From Gammaproteobacteria bacterium (GTDB lineage Bacteria; Pseudomonadota; Gammaproteobacteria; Granulosicoccales; Granulosicoccaceae), in assembly GCA_020444765.1 (NCBI GenBank), contig JAGRHW010000048.1, positions 1-13,683 on the forward strand: a stretch of 13,683 nt of DNA. The letters are read 5' to 3'. The translations under genes were made by a program, and so were the position numbers. Below, one piece after another: positions 1 to 5,683 of the stretch. Every line of letters begins with the position of its first letter. Position 1 is the first letter of the stretch. The notes beneath the pieces are model-generated. The model saw nothing but the letters and a program-made list of their open reading frames with translations, had not been told where the DNA came from and did not search any database.

Positions 1-150
1 GACATGGGCCGCTTGTCGTTCCACGCCATAGTTTCACTAGCCTCGGAATGTGTGTTGACGAAGTATAGAAGATCGTTTGTCGTTGAGCCTTATATGTCTG
101 CTTATCGCGGCGCGTCCCGGTATTCTCGGGTATGAATCGTGTTATCGCGC
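1..150. other. Unassigned left edge
   Basis: No gene is recognised. The plus frame is open from base 1 to a TGA ending at 135, but the 43-44 residues resemble nothing I know. A short inverted pair CCCG/CGGG around 116-130 (7-nt loop) is too weak to call a terminator for the DUF1674 gene. Confidence 0.3.
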
Positions 151-327
151 CTAAAAATCGATGCAACGGCCTGCTTTTTCCCAGTCGCCGTAGCGGGTCG
201 GTTCGGGACCCTTGGGACCGCCGATTTCGGTAGCCGGTTTTTTTTGGATTTGGCTCACTGAATCAGCTTCCTGGCGGCCGGTTTCAGGCGGACTTGATTG
301 CGGTTTCTGGTCCGGGGATTTATTCAT
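151..327 (-). CDS. DUF1674 / SDHAF4-like small protein (putative succinate dehydrogenase assembly factor)
   Basis: This 58-aa protein ends in the DUF1674 signature: GPEPTRYGDWEKAGRCIDF occupies residues 40-58. The family includes eukaryotic SDHAF4, which binds the flavinylated SDH flavoprotein subunit and helps its assembly into complex II. The first ~39 residues are polar and low in complexity (Pro, Gln, Ser, Lys), as is usual for the family, and there is no signal peptide or membrane segment. I chose the ATG at 327. The reading frame is open further upstream to a TTG at 354, but that would overlap the proposed -10 box. The gene is divergent from ygfZ and separated from it by 183 bp. Family assignment is strong from the C-terminus; the role in this organism is inferred from the family. 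Confidence 0.85.
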   Translation of the reverse strand: MNKSPDQKPQSSPPETGRQEADSVSQIQKKPATEIGGPKGPEPTRYGDWEKAGRCIDF

Positions 328-353
328 CTTTGGCCACCATATATAAACCCCCA

Positions 354-382
354 ATATTGCCGTTTTTGCCGGAAATTATCAA
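354..382 (-). promoter_or_regulatory. Candidate sigma70 promoter of the DUF1674 gene
   Basis: On the minus strand there is TTGATA (377-382), a 17-bp spacer, then CAATAT (354-359). This would start transcription about 20 nt before the ATG at 327. One arm of an 11-bp inverted pair (366-376) lies inside the spacer. Assigned by eye only. Confidence 0.4.
366..376 (+). repeat. Left arm of 11-bp inverted pair in the divergent promoter region
   Basis: TTGCCGGAAAT here is the exact reverse complement of ATTTCCGGCAA at 486-496. It lies between the -35 and -10 boxes proposed for the minus-strand DUF1674 gene. It could be an operator half of a shared regulator or a chance match. Confidence 0.45.
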
Positions 383-449
383 AGTTTCTATCATGGTTAT
401 AGGAATTTTAAATGCTTACTATAAAATGAGATGTTTGCAGGATCGTTTG

Positions 450-478
450 CTGACAGCCCGGTCCCGTTGAAATACAAT
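450..478 (+). promoter_or_regulatory. Candidate sigma70 promoter of ygfZ
   Basis: CTGACA (450-455), a 17-bp spacer and TACAAT (473-478) make a good sigma70-type match. Transcription would start near 485, giving a leader of roughly 26 nt before the ATG at 511. The right arm of the inverted pair (486-496) falls at the predicted start point. Confidence 0.55.
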
Positions 479-485
479 CGTTATC

Positions 486-496
486 ATTTCCGGCAA
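486..496 (+). repeat. Right arm of 11-bp inverted pair
   Basis: ATTTCCGGCAA, the exact reverse complement of 366-376, with 109 bp between the arms. It overlaps the predicted transcription start of ygfZ, where a bound protein could block the promoter. Confidence 0.45.
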
Positions 497-510
497 TCTG
501 ATCCGCTTTT

Positions 511-1557
511 ATGAATCCTGACTGGCAAGCGTTTCTTTCGCGCCACGGCGCATCGTTCAATAATACACCCCGGGCGACGTTTTCGTCACCCTACGAGGGT
601 GAAAGCAAGGCGCATTTATTCGATTTGAGCTGGCGCAGCCTGATCCGGGTATCCGGTGATGATGCGCAGAGTTTTTTGCACGGGCAGTTTTCCAACGATT
701 TGCACCGGCTCGACGGCAGCAACAGTCAGCTCAGCAGTTATTCCACGCCCAAGGGCCGGGTGCTCGCGCTGTTTCGCATCATGCGGCTGGGCGAGGATTA
801 CTATCTGGATCTGCCCGCCGAGCTGGGTGACGCCTTTGTAAAACGCCTGCAGATGTTCGTCATGCGGGCCAAGGTGGTAATCGAAAGCCTGGCCGAAACA
901 CATATCGGCATAGGTCTGAGCGGCGAGGCGGCGGCGGGCCTGCTCGAATCGGCCGGCCTTGATGTGCCGCCGGCGGTAAACGCTTGTCGCGAGAGTCGAT
1001 CCCGGGATTGTATTGTTTGCCGCGTGCCCGGTGTTGTGCCCCGTTTTGTCGTGTTCGCACCGCTGACCGCGGCCGAGGCGCTGTGGGATGAACTGGCGGC
1101 GACGGCGATTCCGGCATCGACCAATTTCTGGATCTTACAGCAGATCGACGCCGGTCAGCCGGAGATCTACAGCGAAACGCGCGAGAGTTTTGTCGCACAG
1201 ATGATCAATCTGCAGCTCATCGACGGGGTCAATTTCAAAAAGGGTTGTTACCCCGGGCAGGAAGTCATAGCCCGTTTGCAATACCTCGGTAAACTGAAAC
1301 GCCGTATGTACCGCCTCGAAGCCGATGCCGCAGAATGTTCGCCGGCCACCCCGGTTTTCGCCGAGGGTTCGGACGAACCGGCCGGCGAAATCGTCGACTC
1401 GGCACTGAATCCGCAAGGCAGGCTGCATGTGCTGGCGGTGCTGAAAAGCGATCTTGTGACGCAAGATGCCGGGCTTCACCTGGGCGAGCCGGACGGTCCG
1501 GCGCTGCGACGGCTCGACTTGCCGTATTCCCTCGACGAAGAGGCGCAGGCGGATTGA
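511..1557 (+). CDS. ygfZ: YgfZ/GcvT-family folate-binding protein (Fe-S cluster maintenance, tRNA-modifying protein)
   Basis: This 348-aa protein carries the YgfZ signature KGCYPGQE at residues 244-251; C246 is the conserved cysteine equivalent to the essential one in E. coli YgfZ. The N-terminal folate-binding (GCV_T-like) domain begins with a recognisable stretch around residues 43-64 (LIRVSGDDAQSFLHGQFSND), followed by STPKGRVLALFRI at 78-90. YgfZ is a cytosolic, folate-dependent protein that supports synthesis or repair of certain [4Fe-4S] enzymes such as MiaB. Length is close to the family's usual 320-350 aa. The ATG at 511 has no strong Shine-Dalgarno but follows a well-placed promoter. 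It is divergent from a succinate dehydrogenase assembly-factor gene, which recalls the E. coli sdhE/ygfZ neighbourhood. The stop codon lies within the proposed rraA -35 box. Confidence 0.93.
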   Translation: MNPDWQAFLSRHGASFNNTPRATFSSPYEGESKAHLFDLSWRSLIRVSGDDAQSFLHGQFSNDLHRLDGSNSQLSSYSTPKGRVLALFRIMRLGEDYYLDLPAELGDAFVKRLQMFVMRAKVVIESLAETHIGIGLSGEAAAGLLESAGLDVPPAVNACRESRSRDCIVCRVPGVVPRFVVFAPLTAAEALWDELAATAIPASTNFWILQQIDAGQPEIYSETRESFVAQMINLQLIDGVNFKKGCYPGQEVIARLQYLGKLKRRMYRLEADAAECSPATPVFAEGSDEPAGEIVDSALNPQGRLHVLAVLKSDLVTQDAGLHLGEPDGPALRRLDLPYSLDEEAQAD

Positions 1558-1581
1558 TCGCACGGCGTACAATAATACAAT
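1554..1581 (+). promoter_or_regulatory. Candidate promoter of the rraA-DUF2007 pair
   Basis: TTGATC (1554-1559, containing the TGA stop of ygfZ), a 16-bp spacer and TACAAT (1576-1581). A second TACAAT lies at about 1568-1573, so the exact -10 is uncertain. The leader contains a short hairpin: 1589-1596 pairs with 1602-1609, 8 bp including one G-U, with a 5-nt loop and no following T-run. A CGGAG ribosome site lies at 1626-1630, 5 nt before the rraA ATG. Confidence 0.45.
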
Positions 1582-1635
1582 ACCAACACTTGACGCCTTG
1601 AGCGTCGAGCAACCACACCACACAACGGAGCGCCC

Positions 1636-2118
1636 ATGTCACTGAAAACTGCAGATCTGTCTGATGCCAACGAAAACGACGTAGCGATTGCCGAGCCGCT
1701 GTTCGCAGACTTCGGCGGTAACATCATGTTTCATGGCGAAATCCATACCCTGAAGCTGTTCGAGGACAACTCACTGGTCCGCAAACTGACCGGGCAAGCG
1801 GGCGAGGGCAAGGTGCTGGTGGTCGACGGCGGCGGTTCGATGCGCTGCGCGCTGCTTGGCGGCAATCTGGCGGCGCAGGCGGCGAAAAACGGCTGGGCCG
1901 GCATCGTGATCTACGGCTGCATTCGTGACAGCGAGGAAATCGGCGCCGAGGCGCTGGGTGTCAAAGCGCTCGGCACCCATCCGAAGAAAACCCCGAAAAA
2001 CGGCGTCGGCGAAGAGGATGTCGTGGTGCATTTTGCCGATGTGACCTTTACCCCCGGTCATTATCTCTATGCCGACGAGGACGGTTTGCTGGTCAGCGCA
2101 AAGAAACTGCATGACTAG
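1636..2118 (+). CDS. rraA: RraA-family protein (RNase E regulator-like / HMG-CHA aldolase fold)
   Basis: This 160-aa protein is full length for the family and opens with TADLSDANENDV, typical of RraA. It has the conserved core LLGGNLAAQAAKNGWAG (73-89) and IYGCIRD (92-98). The class II pyruvate-aldolase motif G-X20-R-D-X2-E is present exactly: G76, R97, D98, E101. RraA in E. coli binds RNase E and inhibits RNA turnover, while many homologues are metal-dependent 4-hydroxy-4-methyl-2-oxoglutarate aldolases. The intact catalytic motif means aldolase or oxaloacetate decarboxylase activity cannot be excluded. The ATG at 1636 has CGGAG 5 nt upstream. The gene overlaps the next by 8 bp, so the two are probably co-translated. 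Confidence 0.92.
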   Translation: MSLKTADLSDANENDVAIAEPLFADFGGNIMFHGEIHTLKLFEDNSLVRKLTGQAGEGKVLVVDGGGSMRCALLGGNLAAQAAKNGWAGIVIYGCIRDSEEIGAEALGVKALGTHPKKTPKNGVGEEDVVVHFADVTFTPGHYLYADEDGLLVSAKKLHD

Positions 2119-2416
2119 GATTTACGCGGCGGAGAGCATTATCGATGCCCAGTTATTATGCGACCGCCTGATCGACAACGGCATCGACGCTATCGTCAAA
2201 GGTGCTTATCTGACCGGTGCGGTCGGCGAGATTCCCGCTGACCAGCTGGTCTCCGTATGGATTTTCGACGAGGACCTGCAAGCCGCGGCGAAACAGATCG
2301 TCCGCGACTTTGAGCGGGAAAGGAACAAGCCCCCGGAAGAAGTGATCTGCGGCAATTGCCGTGAAGTCAACCAGGGGAATTTCGGTTTTTGCTGGTCCTG
2401 CGGCAAAGCGCTCTGA
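2111..2416 (+). CDS. DUF2007-domain protein with C-terminal zinc ribbon
   Basis: This 101-aa protein begins RIYAAESIIDAQLLCDRL (3-20), typical of DUF2007 (putative signal-transducing domain, PII-like ferredoxin fold). The following segment GAYLTGAVGEIPADQLVSVW (31-50) also fits the family. The C-terminus has a zinc-ribbon-like CGNC-x10-CWSC pattern (C80, C83, C94, C97). I chose the ATG at 2111, which overlaps the last 8 bp of rraA, because the DUF2007 domain starts there; the frame is open further upstream but only inside rraA. No strong ribosome site is visible, so translation is probably coupled to rraA. There is no signal peptide or membrane segment. The molecular function is unknown; a protein- or nucleic-acid-binding role for the ribbon is inference. 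Confidence 0.85.
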   Translation: MTRIYAAESIIDAQLLCDRLIDNGIDAIVKGAYLTGAVGEIPADQLVSVWIFDEDLQAAAKQIVRDFERERNKPPEEVICGNCREVNQGNFGFCWSCGKAL

Positions 2417-2426
2417 AGCCTTGCCG

Positions 2427-3290
2427 TCAGTGCAGCAAGTTAAACATCTTGCGCCGGTAGGTGCCGACCAGCGGATCATTGCCCAGCACGTCGAAAATCG
2501 TGATCAGGCATTTGCGCGCGGCGTCATCACCAAATTCACGATCGTGCTGCATCAGTGTCAACAGCTCGATAATCGCCTCTTCGACACGTCCCTGCATCGC
2601 CAGCTTGATGCCGAAATGATAGCGTGACTTGCTATTGCCGTCCTCGGCGACTTCCGTGGCCAGCGTCTGCAGATCCTTGTCGCTGGTGTCGGCCTGCGAA
2701 AGCGTGAGCATGCCCTTCAGGCGGCGACCCTCGGTGCTGTTGGCGTCTTCTTCAGAGAGGTTTTTCAGCACCAGCTCAGCCGACTCGTAATCGCCCGCAG
2801 CCATGCAAACCTGACCCAGCGCCAGCGCGGTCTGGCCGTTTTGCTGGTTTTCGTTATAGGCTTCGACCAGCAGAGTCTTGGCGGCCTCGACATCGCCCTG
2901 CTGAAACAGATACATAGCCTGTTCGACCCGGTTGTCGACGACCTTTTCGATATGTTTGTCGAGAAATGCTCGCACCTGCGACTCCGGCAGGGCGCCCATG
3001 AATTCATCCACCGGCTGGCCGTCCTTGAACAGCTTGACCGTCGGCAGACTGCGAATGCCGAGTTGCGCGGCGATGGCCTGACATTGCGGGTCCTCGGTAT
3101 CGAGCTTGGCAAGGATGAAACGGCCCTGATACTCGTCGGCCAGCGCCGAAAGCACAGGCATCAGCATTTTGCACGGGTTACACCAGTCGGCCCAGAAATC
3201 GACCAGTACCGGTACCTGCCTCGAACCTTCGATGACGATTTCGAGAAAATTCTGCTCATTGACTTCAACGATATAGGGGGATTCGGCCAT
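2427..3290 (-). CDS. cnoX: CnoX/YbbN-type thioredoxin-TPR chaperedoxin
   Basis: This 287-aa protein has an N-terminal thioredoxin domain (residues ~5-115) with WADWCNPCK; the redox pair is C37/C40 and the cis-proline is P83 in SLPTVKLF. It is followed by TPR-like helical repeats (~120-285), including AMYLFQQGDVEAAKTLL and the terminal KCLITIFDVLGNDPLVGTYR block typical of YbbN/CnoX. CnoX is a cytosolic holdase that hands clients to GroEL or DnaK and protects cysteines from over-oxidation during hypochlorite stress. Unlike E. coli CnoX, which lacks a complete CxxC, this protein keeps a full CNPC pair and could be redox-active. The ATG at 3290 lies ~24 nt below a good promoter. The gene is convergent with the DUF2007 gene, with only 10 bp between the stops. 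Confidence 0.93.
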   Translation of the reverse strand: MAESPYIVEVNEQNFLEIVIEGSRQVPVLVDFWADWCNPCKMLMPVLSALADEYQGRFILAKLDTEDPQCQAIAAQLGIRSLPTVKLFKDGQPVDEFMGALPESQVRAFLDKHIEKVVDNRVEQAMYLFQQGDVEAAKTLLVEAYNENQQNGQTALALGQVCMAAGDYESAELVLKNLSEEDANSTEGRRLKGMLTLSQADTSDKDLQTLATEVAEDGNSKSRYHFGIKLAMQGRVEEAIIELLTLMQHDREFGDDAARKCLITIFDVLGNDPLVGTYRRKMFNLLH

Positions 3291-3320
3291 GGGTGAGTTC
3301 CGTTAGTTTCGATTGTCTGC

Positions 3321-3348
3321 AATATAGGGTTTCGGCCCGAAATATCAA
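3321..3348 (-). promoter_or_regulatory. cnoX promoter with palindrome in spacer
   Basis: On the minus strand there is TTGATA (3343-3348), a 16-bp spacer and TATATT (3321-3326), giving a leader of about 24 nt. Nearly the whole spacer is a perfect inverted repeat, TTTCGG-C-CCGAAA on the plus strand (3330-3342), which could be an operator. The promoter match is good; the operator is inference. Confidence 0.6.
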
Positions 3349-3374
3349 GCGGCGCGGGCGTCTGTGGAGGCAGA

Positions 3375-3403
3375 GAAAAACAACCCTGTCAACAGTAAGG
3401 GTT
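3375..3403 (-). terminator. Minus-strand intrinsic-terminator-like hairpin upstream of cnoX
   Basis: AACCCT (3382-3387) and AGGGTT (3398-3403) form a perfect 6-bp stem with a 10-nt loop, itself containing part of a CTGT/ACAG pairing. On the minus strand the stem is followed by G and then five T (3376-3380). It lies upstream of the cnoX promoter, so it does not terminate cnoX. It could end a minus-strand transcript arising in 3404-3520. Confidence 0.45.
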
Positions 3404-3512
3404 TGTCAATGGCCACGTAGCGACAACTTGGGCTTGCACTACGTCTGTGCGGCGGCCCCCCGAATGCCTGAAAAATGCACTTTGATAAGGCAGTTTCAAG
3501 CTGCATTATTAA
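3375..3512 (-). ncRNA. Candidate small RNA upstream of the complex operon
   Basis: A minus-strand promoter (TTGGTA 3541-3546, 16-bp spacer, TATAGT 3519-3524) would start near 3512, and the terminator-like hairpin ends near 3375, predicting a transcript of about 138 nt. Within it ACGTAG (3415-3420) and CTACGT (3439-3444) can pair, flanked by a GGCC/GGCC outer pair (3411-3414 with 3454-3457). No known RNA family was recognised. The evidence is promoter plus stem plus terminator geometry only. Confidence 0.25.
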
Positions 3513-3518
3513 TTTATA

Positions 3519-3546
3519 ACTATATTATTTATTAATAAATTACCAA
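3519..3546 (-). promoter_or_regulatory. Candidate minus-strand promoter containing a 14-bp AT palindrome
   Basis: TTGGTA and TATAGT flank a 16-bp spacer. The spacer contains ATTTATTAATAAAT (3527-3540), a perfect 14-bp palindrome. The TTATTAAT core recurs upstream at 3506-3513, 23 bp away start to start. Because the stretch is nearly pure A/T, chance promoter-like hexamers are expected; confidence is low. Confidence 0.3.
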
Positions 3547-3625
3547 TTTGCCTTAAATCAATTCAGCATCTGTGATGTTCCCGTAGAGTCGGTGACGAGT
3601 TCATCGATCACACGGAGATGGATGC

Positions 3626-4147
3626 ATGCAAAGCGGCAGTTCCGATAACGGGAAAAAGTACCGGGCTAGTATTATTATGTTTGCGACCCTGCTGTTGTTC
3701 TGGGTCCTGCTGGCGGGTTCGGTCGATATCGAAACGCTAGCGGTCGGTGCGCTCGCCGCCTTGCTTATCAATCTTTTTTATCCCGCCGGATTTTCCTTCT
3801 TTACCGAATTCCGCGCGACACCGGAAGCATTTATCGCCGGTCTTAAATACTACCGTTTTTTCTTTGCCGAGCTGATCAGATCGAATCTGCGGCTCAGCGC
3901 GATCGTGCTGTCGCCCGAGCTGCCTGTCAGACCCGCTATCGTCAAGGTTCGAACACGCCTGAAAAGCCGGATGGGGCGTCTGATGCTGGCCAATTCCATC
4001 ACCCTGACGCCCGGCACCTTTACCGTGGAACTGAGCGGCGAATGGCTGTACGTGCATTGCGTCAGCGCCGAGGCCATCGATATCGATACTGCAAGCCGGC
4101 AAATCGTTTCGCAACTGGAGTCCTATCTTGAGGTGATGTATGGCTGA
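3626..4147 (+). CDS. mrpE: Na+/H+ antiporter subunit E-like protein (MrpE/MbxA type)
   Basis: This 173-aa protein has the MrpE signature LANSITLTPGT at residues 121-131 and the preceding RLKSRMGRLM. Two N-terminal membrane segments span about residues 15-52, followed by the FIAGLKYYRFFFAELIRSN stretch (69-87) and a cytoplasmic C-terminal domain. MrpE belongs to the multisubunit Na+/H+ antiporter and is the first subunit (A) of Mbh/Mbx complexes, where it forms part of the ion-exchange module. Three ATGs cluster at 3618, 3622 and 3626. Only 3626 is in the MrpE frame, and it has GGAG 8 nt upstream. It is the first gene of the operon and overlaps mrpF by 8 bp. Confidence 0.93.
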   Translation: MQSGSSDNGKKYRASIIMFATLLLFWVLLAGSVDIETLAVGALAALLINLFYPAGFSFFTEFRATPEAFIAGLKYYRFFFAELIRSNLRLSAIVLSPELPVRPAIVKVRTRLKSRMGRLMLANSITLTPGTFTVELSGEWLYVHCVSAEAIDIDTASRQIVSQLESYLEVMYG

Positions 4148-4400
4148 CGGGCTGATCATTCTGGCCGGATTGCTGGCGGGCATGGCATTTTTGCTGGCTC
4201 TGCTGCGCTTTGCAAAAGGGCCTTGCGCGGCCAATCGCGTCGTTGCCTTCGATGTACTGACGATTATCAGCATCAGCGGTATCGTACTTGCCGCTGTCGC
4301 GGAAGGACGCGGCATTTATCTCGATGTGGCACTGGTTTATGCGCTTTTGTCGTTTTTGGGTGTCATCATTATTGCCCGCTATCTGGAAGGAGGGCTGTGA
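4140..4400 (+). CDS. mrpF: Na+/H+ antiporter subunit F-like protein (MrpF/MbxB type)
   Basis: This 86-aa protein has three membrane segments (about residues 4-22, 36-54 and 60-80), as in MrpF. The family motif GPCAANRVVAFDVL lies at 27-40, with the conserved D38; D62 in the third helix (YLDVALVYALLSFLG) is also typical. It acts in the membrane with MrpE and MrpG as part of the Na+/H+ exchange module. Its ATG lies inside mrpE (8-bp overlap) and its TGA shares one base with the mrpG ATG, so translation is coupled. Confidence 0.93.
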   Translation: MADGLIILAGLLAGMAFLLALLRFAKGPCAANRVVAFDVLTIISISGIVLAAVAEGRGIYLDVALVYALLSFLGVIIIARYLEGGL

Positions 4401-4738
4401 TGTCGGGCTTATTCGATGTCATTGGCGGCCTTTTGATGGTGGGCGGGGCCGCGTTTTTGTTTCTCGGCGGACTGGGCTTGTATCGCATGCCGGATATCTA
4501 CAACCGTATTCAGGCCGGCACCAAGGCGACGACGCTGGGGACCTTGCTGACGCTTGCCGGCGCTGCCTGTGTCACGCCGGCCTGGACGTTCAAGCTGTTT
4601 TTGATCGGTTTGTTTCTGTTGTTCACCAATCCGCTTTCATCCCAGGTGATTGCCCGCGCGGCGCACCGGATCGGCACGGAACAATCGCCGAAAACCGTCA
4701 TCGACCGGTTGGCTGAAGACGAACGGGGGCAGGCATGA
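4400..4738 (+). CDS. mrpG: Na+/H+ antiporter subunit G-like protein (MrpG/MbxC type)
   Basis: This 112-aa protein shows the MrpG motif GLYRMPDIYNRIQAGTKATT (26-45) and the later NPLSSQVIARAAHR (77-90). There are three predicted membrane helices (about 5-25, 43-60 and 64-84). The frame is open far upstream, but the family-consistent start is the ATG at 4400 in a TGATG junction with mrpF, preceded by AGGAGGG (about 4388-4394). It is the third subunit of the MrpEFG block and overlaps the next gene by 4 bp (ATGA). Confidence 0.93.
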   Translation: MSGLFDVIGGLLMVGGAAFLFLGGLGLYRMPDIYNRIQAGTKATTLGTLLTLAGAACVTPAWTFKLFLIGLFLLFTNPLSSQVIARAAHRIGTEQSPKTVIDRLAEDERGQA

Positions 4739-4992
4739 GCAGCTTGACGACCGTAATGAGCCTGCTGCTTGCCGTGACGATGATCGGCGCCGGCGCCATT
4801 GCCATCTGGAGCAAACGCAGCCTGCCGATTGCGATCCTGGCGTCCGGTATGGTCAGTCTGCTGGCTTCCGTGATGTTTGTGTTGCTCGCCGCGCCGGATG
4901 TCGCCATGACCGAGGCGGCAATCGGCAGCGGGCTGACCACGTTTCTGTTTTTCTTCGTGCTGGCCAGGGTTCGGGGAGGCGCCGATGATTAA
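4735..4992 (+). CDS. mbhD: DUF4040 / MbhD-like membrane subunit
   Basis: This 85-aa protein has three membrane helices and the DUF4040 signature APDVAMTEAAIGSGLTTFLF (53-72), with E60 in the conserved acidic position. In Mrp antiporters this domain is the C-terminal part of MrpA. In Mbh-type hydrogenases and Mbx it is a separate subunit, D, as here. The gene therefore points to an Mbh/Mbx-type complex rather than a classical seven-gene Mrp antiporter. It overlaps the preceding gene by 4 bp and the following gene by 8 bp. Confidence 0.88.
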   Translation: MSSLTTVMSLLLAVTMIGAGAIAIWSKRSLPIAILASGMVSLLASVMFVLLAAPDVAMTEAAIGSGLTTFLFFFVLARVRGGADD

Positions 4993-5683
4993 GCGTTTAG
5001 CGGTTTTGTTGCTGCTGCTCGGGCTGGCCGGCATTTTCAGCAGCCTGCTGTTGAATTACGTACCGGATCAGGCGCTCAATCAGAGCGCGCGCTATTACGC
5101 GGATCACACGGCGCAGGATCTTGGCGCGGCCAATATCGTAACCGCCATCGTCGTTACTTATCGCGGGCTGGATACGCTCGGTGAAGTCACGGTTTTGTTT
5201 TTAACCGCGGCGATTGTCGGTCTGGTGCTGGCGCAACGCAATCGGCTGAAGCCCGAGCATCATAACAGGCCGCCCGCCGGTGAATTGCTGAGCACCGGAA
5301 CCCGGCTGCTGATTCCGCTGATTCTGTTATTGGGCGTCTATGTCTTCGCCAACGGTCATTTGACACCGGGCGGCGGCTTCCAGGGCGGGGCGATTCTGGC
5401 CTCGGCGATGTTATTGCAGTTGTTGTCGGACCCGTTGCGCCACTTCAGTCATCGCTTGATTACGCTCACCGAATCGGTGTCAGGCTTGTTGTTTGTCGTA
5501 ATCGGCGTACTGGGTGTCTTTCTGGCCGGTGGCTTCCTCGATAACCGTATTCTGCCTGTCGGCGAATTCGGCTCGCTGTTTTCCGCCGGGGCCATTCCTT
5601 TGATCTACACACTCATCGGATTGAAGGTTGGCGCTGAATTCAGTTCCATGTTGTTCAATCTGTCCGAAACGGAGTCGTCATGA
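4985..5683 (+). CDS. Fused MbhE-MbhF subunit (MrpA C-terminal segment + MnhB domain)
   Basis: This 232-aa protein combines two units. Residues 1-90 match MbhE, the MrpA tail, with AANIVTAIVVTYRGLDTLGE at 48-67 followed by a membrane helix. After a polar linker (84-100), residues 102-228 form an MnhB/MbhF domain with the signature HLTPGGGFQGGAILA (125-139) and four predicted helices. In the archaeal complexes these are, to my knowledge, separate genes (Mbh) or are partitioned differently (Mbx). The role is in the membrane ion-exchange module linking the MrpEFG block to the antiporter-like subunits. The ATG at 4985 overlaps the preceding gene by 8 bp, and the end overlaps mrpC by 4 bp (ATGA). 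Confidence 0.88.
   Translation: MIKRLAVLLLLLGLAGIFSSLLLNYVPDQALNQSARYYADHTAQDLGAANIVTAIVVTYRGLDTLGEVTVLFLTAAIVGLVLAQRNRLKPEHHNRPPAGELLSTGTRLLIPLILLLGVYVFANGHLTPGGGFQGGAILASAMLLQLLSDPLRHFSHRLITLTESVSGLLFVVIGVLGVFLAGGFLDNRILPVGEFGSLFSAGAIPLIYTLIGLKVGAEFSSMLFNLSETESS

Larger units (their letters stand above)
3291..3625. other. Intergenic control region between cnoX and the complex operon
   Basis: This 335-bp non-coding stretch holds the cnoX promoter (3321-3348), a minus-strand hairpin (3375-3403), a GC-rich foldable block (3411-3470) and an AT-rich block (3505-3547). It must also hold the operon promoter. The best plus-strand candidate I see is weak: TTGCCT (3548-3553), a 17-bp spacer and TGTGAT (3571-3576). 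A GGAG ribosome site lies at 3614-3617, 8 nt before the mrpE ATG. I see no convincing protein gene here. Confidence 0.5.

Noticed and set aside
116..130. CCCG/CGGG stem as terminator of the DUF1674 gene
   Set aside because: Only 4 bp with a 7-nt loop and no T-run.
2401..2426. CGGCAA/TTGCCG inverted pair at the convergent gene ends
   Set aside because: 6-bp stem with a 14-nt loop and no T-run on either strand; too weak to call a terminator.
3345..3506. 53-aa minus-strand open frame across the candidate sRNA
   Set aside because: No ribosome site; it runs through the terminator-like hairpin and the cnoX -35 box, and resembles no known protein.
3293..3535. 80-aa plus-strand open frame in the intergenic region
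   Set aside because: Its composition is unlike a folded protein, it has no recognisable domain, it overlaps the cnoX promoter and the hairpin, and it ends in the AT-rich block.
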